This document shows positions 12,691 to 23,624 of a DNA stretch of 64,000 nucleotides, in pieces; the first letter of the stretch is position 1; each line of letters opens with the position of its first letter. Position numbers and translations under genes: made by a program. The stretch lies in assembly GCA_027886185.1 (NCBI GenBank), contig WOAB01000188.1, forward strand, positions 3,224,001-3,288,000, given 5' to 3'. The notes under the pieces were generated by a model. That model was not told where the DNA came from. It did not search any database and worked only from the letters and a program-made list of their open reading frames with translations. Origin of the DNA: Rheum nobile. Lineage: Eukaryota; Streptophyta; Magnoliopsida; Caryophyllales; Polygonaceae.

Positions 12691-12697
12691 AGTGAAT

Positions 12698-13560
12698 ATT
12701 ATATACTTCTATGCCATGTGTCCGTAATGTAGCATTATTTGAGAGCTTCTTTCCTAAATGTAGGCCACGTCACATGATATACCGACTTTAGACCTCTTAA
12801 ACGGTGGAATAAAAACATAGCAGAGTTTGAAGAAGCGGCTCCGCTTTCATCATCGCCTATAGAAGCTTCCCCTTCTCTGGCAACGGCTTTCTAGCCAGCA
12901 ACAACACCGCCTCCACCTCCTCTTCCCCCGCCGACGATGCGAACCTGTTCTTCCTCAACACTGGAGATTCTGGAAAGAGGGTCGCTGTCGCCGCTACCTC
13001 CGCCAGTTCTCGACGGCGGTTGGGTGCAACGCTTGAGGAGGTTTAATAGGTCCTAATGTCTGAAGAATGAACTAACAATCTTGTGAGTCTAATTGAGAGC
13101 ACGTTCTTTCCACAATATCTTATTGCTCCCAATTAAGCATTGATTGCATACCTCAACTACGGTATCAATGGAGCCTCTTTTCGTTATGAAGATAAGAGGA
13201 CGGTTGACAAGGGTTATGAGGCAGTGATTTATGCAGCTAGTCCTTTAGCTTTCCGCTCTGATCACTGCCCTCCAAAGGAGTACTGATTTGGCTTCTATTT
13301 TATCCAGTTATTCTCTCAGATTGGTGTATCTAGGGTTCAATTTTGACTCTGCCAAACGTGACGTTCGAGAGCACGACATTGGAGATCTTGAAGCTTCAAG
13401 AAAATCTCATCCACGACGGTTTTCCGTCATGGTTGTTCTGCATGTCTAAGTTGGAGGGTCCTTTGCCGGTGGAATAGGGTATTTGTGGAGGTTAGAGGAG
13501 CTCAGACTGGCTAAAACTTCTCATTGGAACGATGCCAAGAGAGCGCGCTGTTTGGTGAGC
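12698..13560. other. decayed gene-like sequence of unknown identity
   Basis: GC-rich exon-like DNA at 12835-13040 (Pro/Ser-rich in several frames) is followed by a short stretch near 13140-13285 that reads ALIAYLNYGINGASFRYEDK, then RTVDKGYEAVIYAASPLAFR in one frame, ended by TGA. Stops interrupt all long frames. I do not recognise the family. It may be the 5' part of the coiled-coil pseudogene that follows. Confidence 0.35.
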
Positions 13561-13569
13561 TTGAAGGTT

Positions 13570-15240
13570 TGAATTAGTCGATGTCACAAGGTGAAGAGAG
13601 CCTAGATTTTCATATCAAAACATTGTAAGTCAAATTATACAAGCACAAGGAGCTTTCATGCAAAAAAGGATGTATTTCATAATCCCAACATTGAAATTGA
13701 GAGTTCAAAGGAGACAGAACATCTAGAGCAAGAGAAAAATGTACAATCTTCTATATAAAGTGCATGACGTGTTGAGTTAGAACAAAGCGAGTCAAGGTCA
13801 CAAGGTGATGAAGGACTCGATTTGCATCTAAAAACATTGCAAAAGGAATTGAAATTCATATCATCCAAGCATAAAGAGCTTTCATGTATAAAAGATGGTG
13901 TAAAAGATTCATTTTGGAATATCAACATTAAAGTTGTGAACTCAAAGAAAATGGAACAACTTAATCTCAAGACTTCACATGTTGACTTGGAAACAAAATA
14001 GCCTTCTATATCTAACTACAAGAAGTTTGTGGGGTTTCATATACAAATAAATATACACGTTGACTTGGAAACAAAGATAGCCGATGTAAAATCAAAACAT
14101 TTGAGAAAAACATTGGCGGTCGTGATACCAAGAGCAAGGATCTTTCGGGCAGAAAAGGGAAGTATTTCAGAATCTTAACAATGAAGTTGAAAGTTCAAAG
14201 GAGATGGAAGAACTAGAGCGAGAGAAAAATCTACAATCTTCACAATCCGATGGTTGAGGACCTTGAACTACAAAGTTCTTCATATGTTAAGTCAGAAAAG
14301 GACAATATCACGAGTGAAGGTAGACTCAATTCGTCTGTCAAAATATTGCAAGAGGAATTGAAAGTCAAATTATCCAAGCACAAGGAATTTTGGGACGCAT
14401 TTACGCAGGGGTGGCAAGGCAATTTCGCGGTGGGGGCGTGGGGCGAGCGGCAGACGAAAGGTGGCCGATGGAAGCAGGCGGCTACCGGTGAGGCACTCCA
14501 GTTGGCGAGTCGAACTGTCGGAGTCGCCCAGGGCAAGCTATGATGCGATGAGGGAAAGAAGAAATAGATATGGCTTTTTGTTAAAAAACATTCACATAGT
14601 AAAACGATGTCATTTTGACAAAATAAATATGAAATGGAAGGGGGTCATCGTACCCTTGGACCCCCTAGATCCGCTTCTAGCAGTAATGATTGTTTTAATG
14701 AATAAATAGTGAATTTATTTTTTAAAAGGAAAGCATTTTAAAATCACAACATTGAAGGCGGGAACTGAAAGAAAATGGAAGAGCGAGAGAAAGATGTACA
14801 ATCTTTGGTATCTTATGCTGATAGATTTCAGGAGATTCATATATACAAAATGTTTCACGTGTTGAATCAGAACAAATAGAGTCGATGTCACAAGGTGAGA
14901 AGAGTCTCAATTTGCATATCAAAGCATTACAAGAGGAATTGAAAGTCATATAATCCAAGCACAATAAGCTTTTTGGCATAAAATAATTATTTAACAATCT
15001 TAACATTGAAGTTCCGAGATAAAGATAATGGAAGAGAAATTGAAAGATGTGAAATTTTTGGCATCTGATTCCAGCTCTTTTAAGATGGATGAGCTAGGCC
15101 GAGATGAAGAAGTATTGTTGTCGGTATTTGGTGTCAAGAGGTTGATGACTTCAAATATAAAGTGCTTCAGATGTTGAGTCATAAATTAAGAGAGTCAAAG
15201 TCGCAAGGTCATGAGAGTCTCAATTTCCCAAGTCAATAGA
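13570..15240 (+). repeat. degenerate tandem repeats encoding a coiled-coil-like peptide
   Basis: A block of about 250-300 bp recurs roughly five times (starting near 13577, 13785, 14105, 14320 and 14885, with a partial copy near 15185). Each copy has a first part reading like GEESLNLHIKTLQEELKV..SKHKEL and a second part reading like EVESSKEMEELEREKNLQS. Leu/Glu/Lys heptad-like spacing suggests coiled coil. Stops and frameshifts break every copy, and a GC-rich 130 bp stretch at 14400-14540 interrupts one. The source gene is unknown; a repeated internal exon of a long coiled-coil protein is likely. Confidence 0.55.
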
Positions 15241-16440
15241 GAACACTATATATCTTTTTCATGATACTCTTCGACCGGAAAACCAAAGAGGAAAACATAC
15301 GTGAAAGAGATATATTGTTGTATCCCTTTACTTTTGCTTGCCTACAAAACATATGTACCTTATTTACCCTTACACATATAATAGGTCCAACATCGCTTGC
15401 TTATTTATTATTGTTGACTAGAAGAGATAATAAATCTTTACATAGTCAGTCCAAAAGGTTCATCCTAGTGTTGTACATGCTACATTTGAACAATATCAAC
15501 AAATTTATTTCCATGATTCTCAACATGGCCTTTTTTGTTTTTTTAAGTACAAGCATTTTCTAAAGTAACTGATGCTACTAAGGAAACGCTTGCTCATTGA
15601 TCTTGTTAATCCTTCTTGTCAAGGGTTGGCTAGTTAGCTTTTATCATATTATATCATATATTTTACATATATGAAGTCACCTCATTAACAAATAGATGGT
15701 ACATTTATTTATATAACTCCCCTTATCTCCTAATATAAACGTGCTCCTACAAATACATAGTCCCACATAATATTTGCTAAATAATGTATAATTCAATTAA
15801 ATATAGATGACATTTTCTAGAGAAAAAAAAATCTAGTTCATGTCAGATATGTCGTATCTATTGTTTAAGAAGCTGAACAAATATGGTTTAACGAGCCTAA
15901 TTAAACTTGCACAAGAAAAAAAATAAAACTACATCTTCTAGACATACTTAGCGTGTTACTACTACGTTTAATATGTCAACTACAAAAATTTCTTCAATTC
16001 TTAAATTACATATTGGCCTCGTCACTAAGAGAAAGAAATAGTACAACTTAAGATATTTAATTTCTTCGCACGGGGAACAAGACCCAGTAATTAAAAGTGT
16101 TAATGATTCATCTCAAAGCTCCTTTACTCTTTTGCCTTAGCAAAATCCCCCGAATCCCTCAAATGAAAATCACGTAAGTTCACCTCTTCTCTTCTTGTGA
16201 ATTACCCTTTGTTTGGAAAGGTGATTTGAAAGAATAATAAGGGATTGAAAGAGAATGGAAAATATGAATGTCTATTTAGATAGATTACTTAGGAGAATTG
16301 AAGAGAATGAATGAGAATTTGAGAGAAAATAAATGAGAATTTGAAGAGGAATGAGTCCTTCCAATGTTGGGGAAATTCCGGTGAAATTGTGTAAGAAGAA
16401 TATTTTTTTAAAGAGAAGGTTAAAATGTATTTATTTTTTA

Positions 16441-17745
16441 GGGTCCGGTTCCGGTGAGGACGGTGCTTCATGATAGGATTGAGGATGTATGAGAGAAGAG
16501 GGAAAAATTAGAGGGAAAAACAAAAAAAACGGAGTGAACAGTGGCGGAGGCGCGCGCCCTTATAGGGAAAAGCTTCAATTCGGCCTTGCAGTACAATTGT
16601 CGAATTTTTCGCGTATAATTCGCGAATAATTTGGCAAAAAAAAATTCCAAGTCAAAAATTTTCCCAGAAAAAATCGATTTTGTGTGCATATCATATAACG
16701 TGTGTGTGCATATCAGATGCACTGTTGTGTGCATATGTAACTATGTGTGTGTGCATATGGTTTCTGAAATTGTAAATGCCTTTAACATAGTGTTTATGCT
16801 TAGAGGACTTGTGTGCACATCAAATAACATGTGTGTGCACATCAATTATATTGCTGTGTGCATACTCCGTGTGTTCATATGGTCTCGGGTCGTGTGCATA
16901 CCTGGAAACAAGTGTTGGTATGCACACATGTGTGTGCATACCAAATAACTTGTCGTGTGCACATCCATTATACTATCGTGTGCAGACCCCGTGTGTGCAT
17001 ATGGTCTCAAGTCAAGTCATGTGCATACATGGAAACAAGTGTTGATGCACACAAACCATGTGTGCATACCAAATAACATGTCGTGTGCACATCCATTACA
17101 CTATCGTGTGCATACCTCGTGTGTGCATATGGTCTCAAGTGTTGATGCATACAAACCATGTGTGCATACCTCGTGTGTACATATGGTCTCAAGTGTTGAT
17201 GCACACAAACCATGTGTGCATATCAAATACTCGTTATGTGCATGTCAAATAGACTATTGTGTGCATATCATTCACCTTGTTGTGTGCATATCCACTACGT
17301 GCGTGTGCGTATCAAATATAAGCCCAGGAATCATGTGTTCATACCGCAGAAATCATGTGTTCATACCCAGGAAATCATCCACCTTGTTGGTTATATGTGC
17401 ACACACACTTTTTCGCGTATGCACACAGATGTGTATTTGATATGCACACATGTCTCTAGCATTAACAACTGTTCCCAGACATGTATACATTCTGAAAACC
17501 ACATGCATAAACCGAGCCTAACATATGCACACATACGTTCTGACATATGCACATAACAGTGTATTTCATATGCACACAAAATCGATTTTTTTTGCAAAAA
17601 TTCGAATTTTTGAAAAATATTTTCCGAAAAAATAGCGAATTTTTGCCGAATAATTCGCGAATAATTCGGCCGGGCCGAATTTTTGGACGCGCTTGGTGCA
17701 TCCTGAGTCCTGACACGGGGAGCTGTCCTCATTTGAACTTTTCCC
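16441..17745. mobile_element. Mutator-like (MULE-type) non-autonomous element
   Basis: A 1305 bp insertion in tandem unit 1 is flanked by the 9-bp duplication TATTTTTTA (16432-16440 and 17746-17754), the size typical of Mutator-like elements. Units 2 and 3 show the uninterrupted target. The ends are GGGTCCGG... and ...CTTTTCCC. Longer imperfect inverted sequences lie inside: AATTCGGCC, TAATTCGCGAATAATT and AAATCGATTTTGTGTGCAT occur near 16577-16690 and again, inverted, near 17570-17680. The core is the GTGTGCATA repeat array. There is no transposase. Assignment to the superfamily rests on TSD size and long TIRs. Confidence 0.8.
16680..17580. repeat. GTGTGCATA-type minisatellite inside the Mutator-like element
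   Basis: About 30 copies of TGTGTGCATA/TGTGCACAT (or the inverse TATGCACACA toward the right end) occur every 20-40 bp. A higher-order unit of roughly 100-125 bp (GTGCATACCAAATAAC..TG, GTGCACATCCATTA, CATATGGTCTCAAGTG, TTGATGCACACAAACC) repeats near 16935, 17060 and 17160. The array is read through by open frames in several phases on both strands because the repeat lacks stops; these are not genes. Confidence 0.88.
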
Positions 17746-18028
17746 TATTTTTTATTACTTTTTTCTTTCAAAATCCTTCCTATTTCCAAACATCATTCTC
17801 ATTAAATTTTCCTTTCCTTTCCCTTTCATCCAAACAACTTTTAACTAAAATCACACAATTTATTTTCTTTTATCTTCTCCTCATTATTTTACCTTCTTTT
17901 TTTTCGGGGTTCATATTCATACCCATAATTTTTTTGATAAATATATCCTTTATACTACTACTGAATACGTACAAGTATGTTTGGTTTTAAAAAATAAATA
18001 AAAATATTGAAAATGCCAGAATCTAGCA

Positions 18029-18145
18029 GCATACTACTACTCAATGTCTAGTAGTATGCATACTACTACACATTGAGTAGTAGTACGCATACTACTACTA
18101 ATTGTGTAGTAGTACGCATACTACTACAAATTGTGTAATAGTATG
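18029..18145. repeat. palindromic CATACTACTAC array, unit 1
   Basis: The sequence alternates CATACTACTAC and its complement GTAGTAGTATG around short ATTGTGT/ACATTGAG spacers. The section 18029-18080 is close to a perfect palindrome centred on TATGCATA. It can form cruciforms or long hairpins. Confidence 0.88.
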
Positions 18146-18682
18146 GTGGCCCCGGTTCACGAACAAGCCACCTTCCAGAACTGGTGGTTTCACCCGATTT
18201 CGACATGGTCTGGACTTGTCCAGGCCAACTCGACGGTTCAAAAAGAAAATTATAACTTAAAAACAATTATAACTCTAACACTAAACCTAATAATATTATA
18301 CTAAAAAAATTAGCTTAATAAAAAAATTACCTTGTTAATTTAACTTCGAATTATTAAACTTAATCTTATAACTTAATAAGAAAAAACTTTAGCATAAACA
18401 CTCAAACTTTAAATTTTAATTTGAACTTATATAAAATCAAATTTGCAACTTTAAGTTAATAATAAATAACTTGAATAAAGCTTAACTTAAGACCTACAAC
18501 TTTGTGGGATTTCTAGTTTATAATTTTGTGGTTTATAGGATTATAGTTTCAATGATTATGGTGGGTTAGATTCATAGGGTTTTAGGGTTTATAGGATTAG
18601 GATGTGTGGGGTTTTTAGAGTTAGGGTGTTCTAAGTTTACAGTTTGTAGGGTTTCTATGTTTTAGGTTGTATAGGTTTTATT

Positions 18683-20405
18683 ATCATATATTTTACATAA
18701 ATGAAGTCACCTCATTAACAAATAGATGGTACATTTATTTATATAACTCCCCTTATCTCCTAATATAAACGTGCTCCTACAAATACATAGTCCCACATAA
18801 TATTTGTTAAATAATGTACAATTCAATTAAATATAGATGACATTTTCTAGAGAAAAAAAAAATCTAGCTCATGTCAGATACGTCGTATCTATTGTTTAAG
18901 AAACTGAACAAATATGGTTTAACGAGCCTAATTAAACTTACACAAGAAAAGAAATAAAACTACATTTTCTAGACATACTTAGGGTGTTACTACTACGTTT
19001 AATATATCAACTACAAAAATATCTTCAATTCTAAACTTACATATTGGCCTCGTCACTAAGAGAAAGAAATAGTACAACTTAAGATATTTAATTTCTTCGC
19101 ACGGGGCACAAGACCCAGTAATTAAAAGTGTTAATGATTCATCTCAAAGCTCCTTTACTCTTTTGCCTTGGCAAAATCCCCCGAATCCCTCAAATGAAAA
19201 TCACGTAAGTTCACCTCTTCTCTTGTTGTGAATTACCCTTTGTTTGGAAAGGAGATTTGAAAGAATAATAAGGGATTGAAAGAGAATGGAAAATATGAAT
19301 GTCTATTTAGATAGATTAATTAGGAGAATTGAAGAGAATGAATGAGAAATTGAGAGAAAATAAATGAGAATTTGAAGAGGAATGAGTCCTTCCAATGTTG
19401 GGGAAATTCCGGTGAAATTGTGTAAGAATAATATTTTTTAAAAGAGAAGGTTATAATGTATTTATTTTTTATTATTTTTTCCTTCAAAATCCTTCCTATT
19501 TCCAAACATCATTCTCATTAAATTTTCCTTTCCTTTCCCTTTCATCCAAACAACTTTTAACTAAAATCACACAATTTATTTTCTTTTATCTTCTCCTCAT
19601 TATTTTACCTTCTTTTCTTTTCGGGGTTCATATTCATACCCATAATTTTTTTGATAAATATATCCTCTATACTACTACTTAATGCGTACAAGTATGTTTG
19701 GTTTTAAAAAATAAATAAAAATATTGAAAATGCCAGAATCTAGCGGCATACTACTACTCAATGTATAGTAGTATGCATACTACTATACATTGAGTAGTAG
19801 TAGTAGTACGCATACTACTACTAATTGTGTAGTAGTACGCATACTACTACAAATTGTGTAATAGTATGGTGGCCCCGGTTCACGAACAAGCCACCTTCCA
19901 GAACTGGTGGTTTCACCCGATTTTGACCTGGTCTGGACTTGTCCAGGACAACTCGACGGTTCAAAAAAAAAATTATAACTTAAAAACAATTATAACTCTA
20001 ACACTAAACCTAATAATATTATACTAAAAAAATTAGCTTAATAAAAAAATTACCTTGTTAATTTAACTTCGAAGTATTAAACTTAATCTTATAACTTAAT
20101 AAGAAAAAACTTTAGCATAAACACTCAAACTTTAAATTTTAATTTGAACTTATATAAAATCAAATTTAAAACTTTAAGTTAATAATAAATAACTTGAATA
20201 AAGCTGAACTTAAGACCTACAACTTTGTGGGATTTATAGTTTAAAATTTTGTGGTTTATAGGATTATAGTTTCAATGATTATGGTGGGTTAGATTCATAG
20301 GGTTTTAGGGTTTATAGGATTAGGATGTGTGGGGTTTTTAGATTTAGGGGGTTCTAGGTTTACCGTTTGTAGGGTTTCTATGTTTTAGGTTGTATAGGTT
20401 TTATT
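18683..20405 (+). repeat. tandem unit 2 of 3
   Basis: It is 1723 bp and collinear with units 1 and 3 over its full length, with scattered single-base differences. It has no Mutator-like insertion: the target reads straight through as TATTTATTTTTTATTATTTT near 19457. This shows the empty site. Confidence 0.92.
19747..19868. repeat. palindromic CATACTACTAC array, unit 2
   Basis: Same architecture as in unit 1, with two extra TAG triplets (AGTAGTAGTAGTAGTACG), which shows triplet slippage between copies. Confidence 0.88.
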
Positions 20406-22129
20406 ATCATATATTTTACATATATGAAGTCACCTCATTAACAAATAGATGATACATTTATTTATATAACTCCCCTTATCTCCTAATATAAATGTGCTCC
20501 TACAAATACATAGTCCCACATAATATTTGCTAAATAATGTATAATTTAATTAAATATAGATGACATTTTCTAGAGAAAAAAAAATCTAGGTCATGTCAGA
20601 TACGTCGTATCTATTATTTAAGAAGCTAAACAAATATGATTTAACGAGCCTAATTAAACTTGCACAAGAAAAGAAATAAAACTACATCTTCTAGACATAC
20701 TTAGCGTGTTCCTACTACGTTTAATATGTCAACTACAAAAAAATATTCAATTCTTCAATTACATATTGGCCTCGTCACTAAGAGAAAGAAATAGTACAAC
20801 TTAAGATATTTAATTTCTTCGCACGGGCACAAGACCCAGTAATTAAAAGTGTTAATGATTCATCTCAAAGCTCCTTTACTCTTTTGCCTTAGCAAAATCC
20901 CCCGAATCCCTCAAATGAAAATCACGTAAGTTCGCCTCTTCTCTTCTCTTCTTGTGAATTACCCTTTGTTTGGAAAGGAGATTTGAAAGAATAATAAGGG
21001 ATTGAAAGAGAATGGAAAATATGAATGTCTATTTAGATAGATTAATTAGGAGAATTAAAGAGAATGAATGAGAAATTGAGAGAAAATAAATGAGAATTTG
21101 AAGAGGAATGAGTCCTTCCAATGTTGGGGAAATTCCGGTGAAATTGTGTAAGAATAATATTTTTTAAAAGAGAAGGTTAAAATGTATTTATTTTTTATTA
21201 CTTTTTTCCTACAAAATCCTTCCTATTTCCAAACATCATTCTCATTAAATTTTTCTTTCCTTTCCCTTTCATCCAAACAACTTTTAACTAAAATCACACA
21301 ATTTATTTTCTTTTATCTTCTCCTCATTATTTTACCTTCTTTTCTTTTCGGGGTTCATATTCATACCCATAATTTTTTTTGATAAATATATCCTCTATAC
21401 TACTACTCAATGCGTACAAGTATGTTTGATTTTAAAAAATAAATAAAAATATTGAAAATGCCAGAATCTAGCGGCATACTACTACTCAATGTGTAGTAGT
21501 ATGCATACTACTACACATTGAGTAGTAGTACGCATACTACTACTAATTGTGTAGTAGTATGCATACTACTATAAATTGTGTAATAGTATGGTGGCCCCAG
21601 TTCACGAACAAGCCACCTTCCAGAACTGGTGATTTCACCCGATTTTGACCTGGTCTGGACTTGTCCAGGCCAACTCGACGGTTCAAAAAAAAAATTATAA
21701 CTTAAAAACAATTATAACTCTAACACTAAACCTAATAATATTATACTAAAAAAATTAGCTTAATAAAAAAATTACCTTGTTAATTTAACTTCGAAGTATT
21801 AAACTTAATCTGATAACTTAATAAGAAAAAACTTTAGCATAAACACTCAAACTTTAAATTTTAATTTGAACTTATATAAAATCAAATTTAAAACTTTAAG
21901 TTAATAATAAATAACTTGAATAAAGCTTAACTTAAGACCTACAACTTTGTGGGATTTCTAGTTTAAAATTTTGTGGTTTATAGGATTATAGTTTCAATGA
22001 TTATGGTGGGTTAGATTCATAGGGATTTAGGGTTTATAGGATTAGGGTGTGTGGGGTTTTTAGAGTTACGGGGTTCTAGGTTTACAGTTTGTAGGGTTTC
22101 TATGTTTTAGGTTGTATAGGTTTTATTAT
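20406..22129 (+). repeat. tandem unit 3 of 3
   Basis: It is 1724 bp, collinear with unit 2, and ends at TATAGGTTTTATTATA where the next copy would begin. It too carries the empty site near 21186. The sequence then continues into the hAT element and the inner part of the inverted arm. Confidence 0.92.
21475..21592. repeat. palindromic CATACTACTAC array, unit 3
   Basis: Same architecture; TATGCATACTACTAC is centred near 21503. A distant relative lies at 38166-38215 in the inverted arm. Confidence 0.88.
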
Positions 22130-22149
22130 ACAGTGTATAGGGTTTCAAG

Positions 22150-22570
22150 AAGACTTGTCAAAAACCGACCCAAACCACAAAACCGACCCCACCCGACCCA
22201 ATTTTTTTGGGTCAAGACTCAACCGAAAGTCACTAGGTCAAGAAGAACCCGTACCCGAATCGACCTGAACCCGACTCGACCCGAACCCGGAAGACTCGAA
22301 CCCGGCCCAAACGCGTAATTTCATATATATTATCTCATTTATATTTAATATTTTATATATTTTATTAAATAACAATATAATATTAATTATTTTATAATTA
22401 AATATATTATTATTAATAAATATATTATTAAATTTAAAAAAATATAAAGTCATAAAAAATGGACACTTTCGACTCGTTCGGTCAACCCGAACCCGAGCCA
22501 AACCCGTTACGACCCGAACCCGATTTGACCCGACCTAAATCCAACCCGCCCGACCCGTTTAACAGGTCTA
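22150..22570. mobile_element. hAT-type non-autonomous element (421 bp)
   Basis: It is flanked by the 8-bp duplication GTTTCAAG (22142-22149 and 22571-22578). Ends are AAGACTTGTCAAAAACCGAC and, inverted, TAGACCTGTTAAACGGGTC, giving a short imperfect TIR. Both subterminal zones are dense in CCGACCC/CCCGAACC words. It has no coding capacity. Confidence 0.85.
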
Positions 22571-22578
22571 GTTTCAAG

Positions 22579-23566
22579 TGTCTAATGTTTATAGGGTTTA
22601 TGGTTTATGTATAGGGTTGTAGTCTATGTGGTTGTGGTTCAAAGAATTAGGGTGTGTGAGGTTTATATAAATATGGTTATACGTATTTTAAGAAACATTT
22701 TTTAGAAAAATATATAAAAAAGTATATTTGTAGGATTTTTAAAATTAAAGGTTTATGGGTTTAGTATTTTATAATTGAATATATGAGATTTTTTAGGGTT
22801 TAGGATTTAAGGTTTTATGGTTTAAGGTATAGGGGTTTTATTATTTTTATTTTATGGTTTAGTTTTTTTTTGTCTTTTTAGGATCTTAACATTTTTAAGT
22901 CCTGAAGTTTCTAAGGTAAGGTTTAGGGTTTTCAGTGCATTAATCTTTGTTTATTTTTATACAAGATATGTTTAACAACTTGATTATTAGTGTTACATCA
23001 GTAATGTTTCCTAAAAACTTGATAATTAAACCTTTCAATTATACATATATAAATTTATTAATGTGATTTTATGCAAATATACCATGCGCGTAGGTTACCT
23101 TACGAGTCTAAATGCGTGGGATTTTTCATAGGGAAAGCATAAGGTCTTTCATACCATACACAATTCAAATTAGTGCACATACTAATTCGATTTAGTATAC
23201 GAATTATTTTTATAAATAATTTAAGTTTGAATTTTGGAATCATTTGGCTTTATTTCAAGGGAATGGACATAAACATATTTTTGATTGGTAGTGAAAGATA
23301 TTCATATTATACTCATAATAAAAATTCATTTGTCGTATTTTTCCTGAATTTTGTCAATTTTAATTATAAACTATTATTTATATAAAATGAGTGTTTATAA
23401 TCCTATGGAATTTTAAAAATACAGATGTGTCACCCCACAAAGCAAATTGAGATGTTTCACATCAAGTTTAAGTCACTACAATTAACAACCTTTGTGTAAT
23501 AAAAGGAATATAACGTAGTCTAAACCATTTATCAAGTTTTGTAAACATTCTCATTTTGAAGTAAAC
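22579..23566. other. inner part of the left inverted arm and loop of a fold-back region
   Basis: AT-rich DNA with many TTTAGGGTTT-like words to about 22970, matching the inverse of 37523-37700 (for example TAGGGTTTTCAGTGCATTAA against TAGGGTTTTGGATTTTCGGC). 22970-23566 has no partner and would be the loop. No gene is seen. Confidence 0.5.
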
Positions 23567-23624
23567 AAGGATTGATGTGCCGAAGTCTTTCATTAGACGT
23601 GTTACGTAAATCATCTTCGAGAAA

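Larger units (their letters stand above)
8462..12694 (+). mobile_element. CACTA (En/Spm-type) non-autonomous transposon carrying gene fragments
   Basis: The left end is CACTAGTACAAAAATTTCT and the right end is the inverse form AGAAATGCCTTGGCA... read inward, closing in GTACTAGTG. The 3-bp duplication AAT is at 8459-8461 and 12695-12697, exactly the size CACTA transposases make. Both subterminal regions hold arrays of short inverted motifs (GCGGTTTTTT / AAAAAACCGC), the usual transposase-binding architecture. There is no transposase open frame, so mobility would need help in trans. The 4233 bp interior carries a GC-rich segment with a possible splice donor (8849-9040) and five exons of a helicase gene (10495-11956), which marks it as a gene-capturing element. 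Confidence 0.92.
15653..18682 (+). repeat. tandem unit 1 of 3 (about 1.72 kb plus a 1.3 kb transposon)
   Basis: It begins ATCATATATTTTACATATATG and runs to the same phrase at 18683. After removing the inserted element and its duplicated 9 bp it is 1716 bp, matching units 2 and 3. It includes the CATACTACTAC palindrome cluster (18029-18145) and a 3' part with many TTTAGGG-like words. No coding potential is seen. Confidence 0.9.

Noticed and set aside
16955..17440. 161-residue open frame, and several others, in the Mutator-like element
   Set aside because: The repeat unit has no stop codons in several phases, so open frames arise by repetition. The predicted peptides are Cys/His/Val repeats with no domain.
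16680..17580. CRISPR-like appearance of regularly spaced repeats
   Set aside because: Repeats are about 10 bp and degenerate, spacers are themselves repeated, there are no cas genes, and the DNA is plant nuclear.
18500..22120. TTTAGGG words suggesting telomere sequence
   Set aside because: They are scattered and degenerate, never in perfect tandem, and occur in many AT-rich plant spacers.
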